Assembly: GCA_947499005.1 (NCBI GenBank)
Contig: CANMML010000026.1
Coordinates: 1-55,525 of the forward strand
DNA from: an uncultured Aquimarina sp.
GTDB taxonomy: Bacteria > Bacteroidota > Bacteroidia > Flavobacteriales > Flavobacteriaceae
Reading direction: 5' to 3'
DNA: 55,525 bases
In this document: in pieces, positions 7,661 through 16,534 of the stretch
Layout: each line of letters starts with the position of its first letter
Position numbering within the stretch: position 1 is the stretch's first letter
The notes under the pieces: model-generated
What the model was told of the DNA's origin: nothing
The model's input: only the letters and a program-made list of their open reading frames with translations
Database searches by the model: none
Program-made: the position numbers and the translations under genes

Positions 7661-9730
7661 TTATTTAATAACAATTTTTTCAATCAAATCATTTGAAGTT
7701 TGAACGATGTAAACACCGCTAGCTAATTTTGAAACATCTATGGCATTACTAGTATGAGAGTTTATACGCTCTTGTTTTACTAATGCTCCCGCAGTATTAA
7801 AAATAGAAACACTTACTACTGGGTTAGTTTCATCTTCAAAATAAATTGTAGCAATATTATCTACAACGTTTGGAGTAATATGTAAGCCTTCAAAATCTTG
7901 AACAGTTGTAATGGCTTTTGCGGCAGAAGAAGGATTAATCCACCATCTTCCAAAACTATTTGGTTCTTTAATAGATCTAGTACCGTCATTGTTAAACTTC
8001 TTATGCATGATTAACTTAGCACTACTACCGCTCATTGCCAATACAGATTGCTTTTCGTTTCCAGCAGGTAAAATCTTAAACAAACCATCATAATCCGTTT
8101 TTCTTAAAATCCATCTTGGTAAATCATTTCCTTGGTAAGCAATAAACGGGAATACATTTTCATCAACACCATCTAAAATTTCTTTTTCAGTATATCCCTT
8201 GTGTGTTTCTAAATACTTATTGTTACTTACATTTTTAATAGTATAATAATAAGGTGGTACCCATGTAATTTCCCATTTTACAGTATTACCAGTACCGCTA
8301 TTCGTTTCAATACCATATGCAGATCCATCACTAGCTAATTTTTTAGTAGTTGCACCAGCATTAACGATTTCATAAATTCCAGTTCCTCTTAATGGAGTAG
8401 GGTCTTGAATGAAATTTAAATTTAATTTCCCTGTAGAAAACTGAGAAGCATCGATGTTATTAGAAGTTCCGTCAGCAGGAACGTTAATTCTCATTTGTTT
8501 ATCCCAGTTTTTAAAACCAGTATTTCCTGTTACAGTTACATTACGAGAAACAAAATCTTGATTTCCGTCAATAGTTTCTCCTACTTTTTGATAGTTTTCA
8601 TAGTATCTAAAATCGATGATACTTGTACCAAAAGGAAATGCATCAGTAAAATTATTATTTGTTATGGTCACATTTGTAGGGGCATATCCATTTACAAAGA
8701 AGTTATATTGTCCACTAGCAGTATTGTTTTTTATAGTGATGTCAGTAACAGCTTGTAATTCGCTATCTAATGTGATAATTCTACTTCTTTCAAAATCATC
8801 AGCAGCACGAGTAGATTGAGCATTACAGTTAAATTGATTCCAAGAGATTAGCATATCATTTGAAAATTCTTCAATATGAATCATATCAACGAAAGCAGTG
8901 TTATCTGTAAATGTATTGGCACTAATATTTACATTCTTAATACGAGAAAATGCAACACCAGTGTTTATGAAGTCACACTCAATAATGTAGCTACCTTCAC
9001 CACTCCATACTACTGGATAAGAAGTATTACCGGCATCAAAAGAAATTCCTCTAGAATCAAATCCGAAGGTACCTGTAGGTGGTTTAGGTTGAAAGCGACA
9101 ACGGTAAAAAGTTGCTTGTTTAGTTCCATTTACACGAGTTCTACGATCATTAATATATCCGATTCTACCAAAGTCAAGAAAAGAAACATTATTAAAGTCT
9201 ACTTGCATTCCATTTCCAGCAAAACAGCTATAGAAACCCCCATTTAATTCCACATTTGTAAATGAAATCCCAGTATATTGATCATTGGCAGTATACCCAG
9301 GAGAAGTAAAGTTATCGATATAACGTTGTGACCTAGCATCAATTAGTACAACATCATTGTTGACAGCGCTAATTTTTATGTTACTAAACTTAACATCATT
9401 TGATCGAATAAGAAAAGAAATTACATTAGTAAGATTCGTTTGGATGCCCGAAGCACCTCTTGTGTCTGCATTGTAACCATTAGGAGTATATCCTAGAAAA
9501 GTAATTCCTTTATCTACTAATATAGTAGAGCCTCCCATGTTATAATCATCCCCATCAATAAAATAGATAACATCTCCGGATGTAGCTTGATTGATCAAAG
9601 ATTGAAGTTGGGTAGCGCCTTGGCTTTTATTTATGTACCAAGTCTTAGCATAAGAGAGATTAAAAATTGAAAAAAGGGTTAGGAAAAGGGCGTAGGTTTT
9701 AATTTCTTTCGAAAACGTTTTCGTAATCAT
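7661..9730 (-). CDS. Secreted beta-helix protein with T9SS sorting domain
   Basis: 689 aa. The signal peptide ends near YAKTWYIN. Residues about 30-430 show the repeating NVxIxxNTF / ISxNxF strands of a right-handed parallel beta-helix (for example VTITNNNFTD and ITIKNNTASG). This is followed by a ricin-like/carbohydrate-binding region (KYLETHKGY, GLFKILPAGN) around 470-590. The C-terminus (IFNTAGALVKQE, LASGVYIVQT, IEKIVIK) is a type A Por sorting domain for export by the type IX system. Polysaccharide lyase or another glycan-active function is likely but not provable. No PUL genes are next to it. Confidence 0.8.
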   Translation of the reverse strand: MITKTFSKEIKTYALFLTLFSIFNLSYAKTWYINKSQGATQLQSLINQATSGDVIYFIDGDDYNMGGSTILVDKGITFLGYTPNGYNADTRGASGIQTNLTNVISFLIRSNDVKFSNIKISAVNNDVVLIDARSQRYIDNFTSPGYTANDQYTGISFTNVELNGGFYSCFAGNGMQVDFNNVSFLDFGRIGYINDRRTRVNGTKQATFYRCRFQPKPPTGTFGFDSRGISFDAGNTSYPVVWSGEGSYIIECDFINTGVAFSRIKNVNISANTFTDNTAFVDMIHIEEFSNDMLISWNQFNCNAQSTRAADDFERSRIITLDSELQAVTDITIKNNTASGQYNFFVNGYAPTNVTITNNNFTDAFPFGTSIIDFRYYENYQKVGETIDGNQDFVSRNVTVTGNTGFKNWDKQMRINVPADGTSNNIDASQFSTGKLNLNFIQDPTPLRGTGIYEIVNAGATTKKLASDGSAYGIETNSGTGNTVKWEITWVPPYYYTIKNVSNNKYLETHKGYTEKEILDGVDENVFPFIAYQGNDLPRWILRKTDYDGLFKILPAGNEKQSVLAMSGSSAKLIMHKKFNNDGTRSIKEPNSFGRWWINPSSAAKAITTVQDFEGLHITPNVVDNIATIYFEDETNPVVSVSIFNTAGALVKQERINSHTSNAIDVSKLASGVYIVQTSNDLIEKIVIK

Positions 9731-10047
9731 ATATTGGAGCTTAATTGATTAATGTAGTCCAAAAGTATGCTTTTATTGGTTAAAAGGCAAAAAATATTCG
9801 ATAAAATACATTTTTTAACTATTGTAGGAATTATTCTTACATTTTAGTGTAATGTAGGAAATAAGGGGTAACTAGTTGTTTTTGTTGTGTTTAAGGAAGG
9901 AGATAAAGCTTTTATTTAGTAGATTTCCTTTGAAATATTGATTTTCACAGAGGTTGTTGTAAATTGGATCTTCTTAAAAAAGCAGTCTAAAAACATATTA
10001 AACATCAAAATTTTAAGTGACTTAATGATGTTAAATAGGATTAAGTG
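9731..10047. other. Intergenic stretch, nothing recognised
   Basis: 317 nt of AT-rich DNA between the start of the beta-helix gene and the end of miaA. It should hold the promoter of the beta-helix gene. I see no reading frame, RNA structure or repeat here. Confidence 0.5.
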
Positions 10048-10950
10048 TTAATTTTTATCGATTAAATGAATAATTTGGTGTAAGTCATAATTATAAGGAA
10101 TCCACTTGATAGTATCATCTTTTCGGTACCAAGTTAATTGACGTTTAGCGAATCTTCGCGTATTTTTCTTAATTTCAGAGATCGCAAACTCCAAATCCCA
10201 TTCTCCTTGAAAATAATTGAATAATTCTTTGTAACCAACAGTATTAAGTGCGTTGAGGTGTTTAAATGGGATTAACGATTTAGCCTCTTCTAGTAGTCCG
10301 CTATCTATCATAATATCTACACGTTGGTTAATGCGATTGTAGATAATTTCTCGATCTGCTTGAATCCCTATTTTAATAATATCAAAAGGTCTTCGAGTAT
10401 TGTGTTTCTTTAAAAAAGAAGAATAAGGTTGTCCACTAGCCAGGCAAACAGCTACAGCGCGCATGACGCGTTGAGGATTTTGTAGTGCTACATTATTATA
10501 ATGAATAGGGTCTTTTTCTTTTAATATTTGGCAGAGGTTATCTAAACCTTGTGTATCGAAAATATCTTGAACTTCTTGTTTGATACTCGCAGGAACTTCA
10601 GGGAATTCATCAATACCGTTACAAACAGCATCTACATACATTCCCGAACCGCCTACCATAACTACAGTATCGTGTTTTTCAAAAAGTTGTGTGATTTTAG
10701 AAATAGCTTCTTTTTCAAAATCTCCAATGCTATAATGTTCTTTAATGGATATATGCTGAATGAAATGATGCTTTGCTGCGGCTAATTCATCTTGATCAGG
10801 TACAGCAGTACCAATGGACATTTCTTTAAAAAATTGACGACTGTCTGCGGAAATAATTTCGGTATGGTAGTGTTGTGCTAATTTAATTCCCAATGCAGTC
10901 TTTCCAATAGCAGTAGGGCCTACGACAACAATTAATTGCTTATTCTTCAT
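10048..10950 (-). CDS. miaA: tRNA dimethylallyltransferase
   Basis: 300 aa from ATG 10950 (MKNKQLIVVVGPTAIGKT). A longer frame exists but would run back over the channel gene. P-loop VVGPTAIGKTALG at the N-terminus; then SADSRQFF with the conserved substrate Asp, ending with RRFAKRQLTWYRK, the tRNA-binding motif. MiaA adds dimethylallyl to N6 of A37 in tRNAs reading UNN codons. It overlaps the upstream ion-channel gene by 11 nt, so they are translationally coupled. Confidence 0.93.
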   Translation of the reverse strand: MKNKQLIVVVGPTAIGKTALGIKLAQHYHTEIISADSRQFFKEMSIGTAVPDQDELAAAKHHFIQHISIKEHYSIGDFEKEAISKITQLFEKHDTVVMVGGSGMYVDAVCNGIDEFPEVPASIKQEVQDIFDTQGLDNLCQILKEKDPIHYNNVALQNPQRVMRAVAVCLASGQPYSSFLKKHNTRRPFDIIKIGIQADREIIYNRINQRVDIMIDSGLLEEAKSLIPFKHLNALNTVGYKELFNYFQGEWDLEFAISEIKKNTRRFAKRQLTWYRKDDTIKWIPYNYDLHQIIHLIDKN

Positions 10951-11746
10951 CCTCTTCAAAAGCTTCACCGCAAACATAACAATAAGAAGCGTGTTTTGTA
11001 ATTTTATGAGCGCCACATTCATCACAACAGTGATTTGCAGCCTCTGCTTTAGATTGTTGGACATATTCGGCACTAACAATACCTGTAGGTACCGCTATGA
11101 TTCCGTAACCAAGGATCATAATTAAAGCAGCAATAAATTGCCCAAGAGGAGTACCAGGAGCAATATCTCCAAAACCAACAGTAGTTAGCGTTACAATACA
11201 CCAATACACACTTCTTGGAATACTTGTAAAGCCATTTTCGGCACCTTCAATTAAATACATGATGGTTCCGAGTACAATACATAATACTATCACAGCTAAT
11301 AAAAAAACGGAAATCTTGGCTTTGCTGGCTTTTAGTGAAGCTACTAGTTTGTTGGATTCATTAATGTATCTAGCAAGTTTAAGCAACCTAAACACTCGTA
11401 ATAAACGCAAAGCTCTTAAAGTTAGTAATGCATTGGTTCCGACAAAAAAGAAAGAAACAAACATGGGTATTACTGATAAAAAATCTATAATACCTAAGGT
11501 GCTAAATATGTATTTAATAGGTTTTTTAGAGACCCATATCCTTAACATATATTCTGTTAAAAATAATGATGTAATTACCCACTCGGCAATATCGAAAAAG
11601 TGCTCATATTTATTATTTAACGAATCAACACTTTCTAGCATCACAAGGGCAACACTAATGATGATAAGTATTAATAAGACTAAATCGAAGATTAAGCCCC
11701 CTTTAGTATCGGACTTAAAAATGATATCATGAATCTTCTGTTTCAC
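10940..11746 (-). CDS. Voltage-gated-type potassium channel with C-terminal zinc ribbon
   Basis: 268 aa. Six transmembrane segments: S4 has regularly spaced Arg (111, 114, 117, 120) in LRALRLLRVFRLLKLARY, and the selectivity filter TTVGFGD is at 188-194, diagnostic for K+. After S6 (GIIAVPTGIVSAEY) the short cytoplasmic tail has a CDEC (241-244) and CYVC (256-259) pair, a likely treble-clef or zinc-ribbon module. It lies between the exonuclease/GIY-YIG gene (4-nt overlap) and miaA (11-nt overlap), so the three are one reverse-strand transcript. Confidence 0.9.
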   Translation of the reverse strand: MKQKIHDIIFKSDTKGGLIFDLVLLILIIISVALVMLESVDSLNNKYEHFFDIAEWVITSLFLTEYMLRIWVSKKPIKYIFSTLGIIDFLSVIPMFVSFFFVGTNALLTLRALRLLRVFRLLKLARYINESNKLVASLKASKAKISVFLLAVIVLCIVLGTIMYLIEGAENGFTSIPRSVYWCIVTLTTVGFGDIAPGTPLGQFIAALIMILGYGIIAVPTGIVSAEYVQQSKAEAANHCCDECGAHKITKHASYCYVCGEAFEEDEE

Positions 11747-13116
11747 ACTTCTGAATTTGGAATTTCTCTGAATTTCAATTTACGATTTTTTCGTAACTGA
11801 GTTTGAATGATATGTTGCGCATCTCTATTATCTTGCATAGGGATTAGAATTGCGTCAAGAATAGAGCGATTAGATATTTGGTGATTTAGTTTAAAAAAGG
11901 CATATCCTTTAAAAGTACTATTCTCAATTAATACAAGACTTTTTTCGTCTACGGTTCTTCCGCGATCAATGATTAACGTGTGTTTTCCTCTTAATGAATA
12001 TTTATCAATGATCTCCCGAATGCGAGTGTTATATTCTTCGTAAGACTCTTCACCTGTACAGGCTCCAGCGCAATCTTTAAGATCGTATTTAAAACAGTTG
12101 CCTTTACCGGTATATATTCCTATATATTTTTCACACAAACCATATTGGTCGCTAACACGTCTTAAGAAATTTTTCCCAGCATCTCTACTGCTAAATGTAG
12201 TGATGTGTTTTTTACGTCCATCAGCTTTTAGTAGTTTTAAGCTAATGTACCCATGATCATCAGTAATTGGGTACAGTGCATGAGTGAAAATATTACGTTT
12301 TAAGGCTTTGTTATATTTTGGTTTATGGCGCTTTATTTCTTCATTTTCAAGTAACAGTGCTATCATTTCGGACCCTGTAATTTCAAAAGTTACTCGATCA
12401 ATATCTTTTTGAATGGCTCTGGCTTTATTAGCATCGCTGGTAAAGTGTTGATTTACTCTTTTCTTGATATTATTACTTTTTCCTATATAAATGATATCCC
12501 CAGCTTCATTATAAAAATAATAGACCCCTGTTTTAGTAGGTAAATCATTTACAATCTGATGTAGCTTCGTGCTAAGTTTGATATTGAGATCTTTGACGAA
12601 AGTACCGACGATTTCTTTTTGAAGATCTTTTGTTAGCAGTACTTTAAAAAGGGCTACAGTAGCCATTGCATCACCATTAGCTCGGTGTCTATCTGCGACA
12701 GGAATACCTAACGAACGCACTAATTTTCCTAGACTATGCGAAGGCTGTTCGGGTAATAATTTTTGAGATAGCTCTACGGTACAAATCGTTTTTCGATCGA
12801 ATTTATAGCCTAGACGATTAAATTCGGTGCCTAAAATTCGATAATCGAAACTTGCATTATGCGCAACAACAATACAGTCTTCGGTAATTTCTACAATACG
12901 CTTAGCTACTTCATAAAACTTAGGGGCAGTACGTAACATTTTATTAGTAATACCTGTAAGTTTAACAACAAATTCTTGTATCGGGCGCTCGGGGTTCACT
13001 AAAGTGATAAACTGATCTACAACTTTTTCACCATCAAATTTGTAAATGGCAATTTCTGTAATCCCTTCTTCATTAAATTTCCCTCCAGTGCTTTCTATGT
13101 CTAATATTGCGTACAA
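11743..13116 (-). CDS. DEDDh exonuclease / GIY-YIG nuclease fusion
   Basis: 457 aa. Residues 1-165 are a DnaQ-like 3'-5' exonuclease: ILDIESTGG (motif I, Asp-Glu), NASFDYRILG (motif II) and HRANGDAMAT (motif III, His-Asp). Around 190-275 comes a GIY-YIG domain (GVYYFYNEAGDIIYIGKSNN, then RVNQHF) like the UvrC N-terminus. The remaining 180 aa include a Cys-bearing KDCAGACTGEE segment. DnaQ-UvrC fusions of this type are known in bacteria and are thought to act in repair. First gene of the channel-miaA transcript. Confidence 0.9.
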   Translation of the reverse strand: MYAILDIESTGGKFNEEGITEIAIYKFDGEKVVDQFITLVNPERPIQEFVVKLTGITNKMLRTAPKFYEVAKRIVEITEDCIVVAHNASFDYRILGTEFNRLGYKFDRKTICTVELSQKLLPEQPSHSLGKLVRSLGIPVADRHRANGDAMATVALFKVLLTKDLQKEIVGTFVKDLNIKLSTKLHQIVNDLPTKTGVYYFYNEAGDIIYIGKSNNIKKRVNQHFTSDANKARAIQKDIDRVTFEITGSEMIALLLENEEIKRHKPKYNKALKRNIFTHALYPITDDHGYISLKLLKADGRKKHITTFSSRDAGKNFLRRVSDQYGLCEKYIGIYTGKGNCFKYDLKDCAGACTGEESYEEYNTRIREIIDKYSLRGKHTLIIDRGRTVDEKSLVLIENSTFKGYAFFKLNHQISNRSILDAILIPMQDNRDAQHIIQTQLRKNRKLKFREIPNSEV

Positions 13117-13119
13117 TTC

Positions 13120-13255
13120 AGTTAATGGTTTTCTGTTATCGGTTATTGGTTCTCTGTTATTAGTTATCAGCTTTTTTAGTATTCGTAGTTGGCAAATATT
13201 TAGTGCTTACTGTTTAAATATAAAAACTGATAACAATTAACCATAAACGGATAAC
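13120..13255. repeat. Imperfect palindromic intergenic element
   Basis: The left arm around 13135-13170 (GTTATCGGTTATTGG...TTATCAG) is matched in reverse complement by the right arm around 13226-13255 (CTGATAACAATTAACC...GGATAAC), leaving an AT-rich centre. Internal GTTAT(C/T)(G/A)GTTAT direct repetition is also visible. The palindrome suggests a MITE-like or REP-like dispersed repeat. It fills the whole gap between the PLP-protein stop and the nuclease start. Confidence 0.55.
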
Positions 13256-13923
13256 TATATATAATTTCTTGCTCCAAAAATAGCGCTTCCTACTCTAATC
13301 ATGTTGCTTCCGCATTCGATAGCGATAGGGTAGTCACCACTCATACCCATAGACAATGTTTGAAGTTCGAAATTTAAAGTCTTTATATTTTTTAATTGAT
13401 CGAAAAGATTTTTTAGAATTGAAAATTCTTCTCGCACTTGTTTTTCGTCATCGGTAAAGGATGCCATTCCCATTAATCCAACGACTTTTATATTCTCTAG
13501 ATTTTTAAATACTTCTAAAGCAATAATTTGTTCTAGATCTTCTTTGTTTAACCCAAACTTACTATCCTCCTTAGCTATTTTAAGTTGTAAGAGACAGTTG
13601 ATGGTTCTATCATTTTTTACAGCTTGTTTGTTGATTTCTTTTAACAGTTTTAGGCTATCTACTGCGTGAATTAAATCAACATAAGGAGCCATATACTTTA
13701 CCTTGTTCGTTTGTATATGCCCAATCATATGCCACTCAATATCCTTAGGTAATGCTTCCCATTTTTCGGTCATTTCTTGGATTTTGTTTTCTCCAAAAAT
13801 GCGTTGACCAGCATTATAAGCTTCCTGTAAATCAGCTATTGGTTTGGTTTTAGAAACAGCAACAAGTGTTACTTCTTCGGGTAACTTATTTTTTAAAGTC
13901 TCTAAATTGGTATGGATAGACAT
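13255..13923 (-). CDS. yggS: YggS/PLPBP family PLP-binding protein
   Basis: 222 aa TIM-barrel protein of alanine racemase N-terminal type. LVAVSKTKP near residue 20 carries the PLP lysine; FGENKIQEM, WHMIGHIQTNK and LSMGMSGDYPIAIECGS (phosphate-binding, near the C-terminus) are classic. It controls cellular PLP homeostasis rather than catalysing a defined reaction. Only 3 nt separate it from the upstream oxidoreductase gene, so they are co-transcribed. Confidence 0.93.
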   Translation of the reverse strand: MSIHTNLETLKNKLPEEVTLVAVSKTKPIADLQEAYNAGQRIFGENKIQEMTEKWEALPKDIEWHMIGHIQTNKVKYMAPYVDLIHAVDSLKLLKEINKQAVKNDRTINCLLQLKIAKEDSKFGLNKEDLEQIIALEVFKNLENIKVVGLMGMASFTDDEKQVREEFSILKNLFDQLKNIKTLNFELQTLSMGMSGDYPIAIECGSNMIRVGSAIFGARNYI

Positions 13924-13926
13924 GCT

Positions 13927-14886
13927 CTAAAAGTTTTCAATAATGCTTAAAGCTACTTTTAAAGCTTTTGTACCGTCATGAAGACTTACAATTGGAGTGG
14001 TGTTATTTTGGATGGCATCTGCAAAAGTTTCCAATTCGTCCAAAATAGCATTATTGCCTTCTATTTCAGGATTATCGAAATAGATTTGTTTTTTAATTCC
14101 TTCTGCATTTTGAAGGATCATATCGAAATCACCAGGACTTTCAGGAGCATCTTTCATTTTTACTACCTCACATTTTTTCTCTAAGAAATCTACAGAGATA
14201 TAGGCATCCTTTTGAAAGAAACGAGATTTACGCATATTCTTTAGGGAGATGCGACTAGAGGTAAGATTAGCAACACAACCATTTTCAAACTCGATACGAG
14301 CGTTGGCAATATCAGGGGTTTCGCTAATCACAGAAACACCACTAGAGCTAATTGATTTTACTTCTGAATTTACAACACTAAGAATCACATCAATATCATG
14401 AATCATTAAATCTAGCACTACAGGAACATCCGTACCTCTAGGATTGAATTCTGCCAAACGATGTGTTTCGATAAACATTGGATTGTTGATGTTATCTCGA
14501 ACTGCGGTAAAGGCAGGATTGAAACGTTCAACATGTCCAACCTGTCCTTTTACATTGTTGTCTTTTGCTAAAGAAATTAAAGCTTCAGCTTCTTTAACAG
14601 TATTGGTAACAGGCTTTTCGATAAACACGTGTTTCCCTTTTTGAATTGCTTTTTTAGCCGTTTCAAAATGGGCAAAAGTAGGGGTAACAATATCTATAAC
14701 ATCAACCGCATCGATAAGCGCATCGATGTCATTAAAATAGGTATACCCAAATTCATCTACAATTTTACGAGCTTGTTCTGGATTGGCGTCATAAAAACCT
14801 ACCAATTCATATTTTTCCGATTGTTTTAATAATCGCAAATGGATTTTACCAAGGTGGCCAGCACCTAATACTCCTGCTTTTAGCAT
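13927..14886 (-). CDS. Gfo/Idh/MocA family oxidoreductase
   Basis: 319 aa. N-terminal Rossmann domain with GAGHLGKIHLRLL (residues 7-19), a FYDANPEQA strand, and the family EKP motif in FIEKPVTNT (about 92-100). The C-terminal alpha/beta domain starts near GQVGHVERFNP. NAD(P)-dependent sugar or inositol-type dehydrogenase; the substrate is unknown. Closely linked to yggS downstream. Confidence 0.88.
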   Translation of the reverse strand: MLKAGVLGAGHLGKIHLRLLKQSEKYELVGFYDANPEQARKIVDEFGYTYFNDIDALIDAVDVIDIVTPTFAHFETAKKAIQKGKHVFIEKPVTNTVKEAEALISLAKDNNVKGQVGHVERFNPAFTAVRDNINNPMFIETHRLAEFNPRGTDVPVVLDLMIHDIDVILSVVNSEVKSISSSGVSVISETPDIANARIEFENGCVANLTSSRISLKNMRKSRFFQKDAYISVDFLEKKCEVVKMKDAPESPGDFDMILQNAEGIKKQIYFDNPEIEGNNAILDELETFADAIQNNTTPIVSLHDGTKALKVALSIIENF

Positions 14887-14958
14887 TTTATTTTTTTGAT
14901 TAGACGAGTTTCGTGTTTCTTAAGTTTTCAAATCTAAGTAAATAATGATCGCAGTGAA

Positions 14959-16410
14959 TTATTTTTCTATAGCTGATGGCGAATATTTAAACAAGGCTTT
15001 TTCCTTGATAATATTATCGACTCCATCTGGCACATCTTCTTCCCAGCCTTCTTCATTATTTTTAATTTTTTCAAGTACTTCTCGAGAAGAAATATACATG
15101 AAATCTGGGTTAAAGTTTAAAATATCTTTCAATTTGCCATTATTAATGAAGAAATGATATAGTTCTTTAACTCGCGGATGAACTCGTAGATTGGCACTAT
15201 AGGTAATGTCACCAGTTGAAGCATCTTTCAATGGATACATGTACACCTTCAATTCTTTAAAGAATAATTTACCGAAAGCTTCTAGGATACCACCACTTAA
15301 ATGACGGTAATATTTCTCGTTAAAAATCTCTACTAAGTTGTTAACCCCCATGGCCAGCACCATTTGTTCTTTGGTGTAGTTAGAAAAGTATTCTACAAGT
15401 TTATAGTATTCTTTAAAGTTCGAAATAAGTACTGTTTGTCCCAAGCTACACAATAGGCGAGCCCTATCTAAGAAGTCTTTTTCATCAATTTCACCCTCTG
15501 CCATAAGGTTCGAAAGTGTAATTTCAAAAATCACTTGAATTTTATCGGGATTTACATTCTTTTCTCTCTTAAACATTTCTAGAGCGGTCTCGTAGATATC
15601 CATGTTCACACGAGTTACAGGGCGAAAACTTCCTCTAATCGCTAGGATATTCTTCTTGTAAAGAATGCGAGCAGGTAATACATTATTACCATCGGGGTTG
15701 AACATGATGGCTTCGGTAAATCCATTTTTTACCAATTGCAAACTCATCAAACGATTGTCTACCGATTTAAAAGTAGGTCCAGAAAAGTTGATGGTATCAA
15801 TCTCTAGCTTATCTTTATCAATATGATCGTAAAGGTATTTTAATAATTTTTTTGGACTATCGTATTTATAATAAGCTCCGTAAATTAAATTTACACCTAA
15901 AGTCCCTAAGGTATTTTGTTGATGTCTTGCATCGTTTTCATTAAATCGAACGTGTAATGCAATTTCGTTGTATTCCGTTTGGTTTGGGTCGATTTGGTAA
16001 CGAATACCAACCCAACCGTGTCCCTTATATTTCTTAGCAAAATCAATAGTAGTTACGGTATTCGCGTAACTAAAAAAGAGTTTATTAGGGTTTTTATCTC
16101 TAGGAATACGCTCTTCCATGTGACTCATTTCCTTCGTCAACATGGTGCGAAGACGTGCTTCGGTTACATAGCGTCCATCATTTTCAATTCCATAAATAGC
16201 ATCACTAAACGCCTTATCATAAGCACTCATGGCTTTAGCTATAGTTCCAGAAGCACCGCCAGCTCTAAAAAAATTACGTACCGTTTCTTGACCAGCACCA
16301 ATTTCAGCAAACGTACCATAGATGTTCTTGTTTAAATTTAAACGTAAACACTTGCTTTTTGTAGATGGTACAGGATCAAATTCGGTATCCCCAACTAAAG
16401 TAATCGCCAT
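14959..16410 (-). CDS. Conserved protein of unknown function (about 480 aa)
   Basis: 483 aa, starting MAITLVGDTEFDPVPSTKSK. No signal peptide or membrane segment. I recognise it as a widespread, strongly conserved Bacteroidota protein that carries contradictory annotations in databases (nicotinate-nucleotide adenylyltransferase, TonB receptor), neither of which fits: there is no HxGH nucleotidyltransferase motif and no beta-barrel. Notable segments are FAEIGAGQETVRNFFRAGG (about 34-52) and LSNLMAEGEIDEKDFLDRAR. Monocistronic, divergent from the MBL hydrolase. Confidence 0.75.
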   Translation of the reverse strand: MAITLVGDTEFDPVPSTKSKCLRLNLNKNIYGTFAEIGAGQETVRNFFRAGGASGTIAKAMSAYDKAFSDAIYGIENDGRYVTEARLRTMLTKEMSHMEERIPRDKNPNKLFFSYANTVTTIDFAKKYKGHGWVGIRYQIDPNQTEYNEIALHVRFNENDARHQQNTLGTLGVNLIYGAYYKYDSPKKLLKYLYDHIDKDKLEIDTINFSGPTFKSVDNRLMSLQLVKNGFTEAIMFNPDGNNVLPARILYKKNILAIRGSFRPVTRVNMDIYETALEMFKREKNVNPDKIQVIFEITLSNLMAEGEIDEKDFLDRARLLCSLGQTVLISNFKEYYKLVEYFSNYTKEQMVLAMGVNNLVEIFNEKYYRHLSGGILEAFGKLFFKELKVYMYPLKDASTGDITYSANLRVHPRVKELYHFFINNGKLKDILNFNPDFMYISSREVLEKIKNNEEGWEEDVPDGVDNIIKEKALFKYSPSAIEK

Positions 16411-16534
16411 AATTTTCTTTTTAGTTCGTGAGTAAAGTTAAGCATCCATATGCGGAAACTGAAATTTTCATTCTTTTTTACATATGTTATTTTTTAACGA
16501 TAGTTTCATTACAAATTCCGTTTATTTGTAGAAG

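Noticed and set aside
8495..9247. Forward ORFs antisense to the beta-helix gene
   Set aside because: Shadow frames of a well-supported 689-aa gene; their translations show no domain.
10951..11079. N-terminal extension of MiaA
   Set aside because: The extension is antisense-free but fully overlaps the channel gene in another frame; the MiaA P-loop begins right after ATG 10950.
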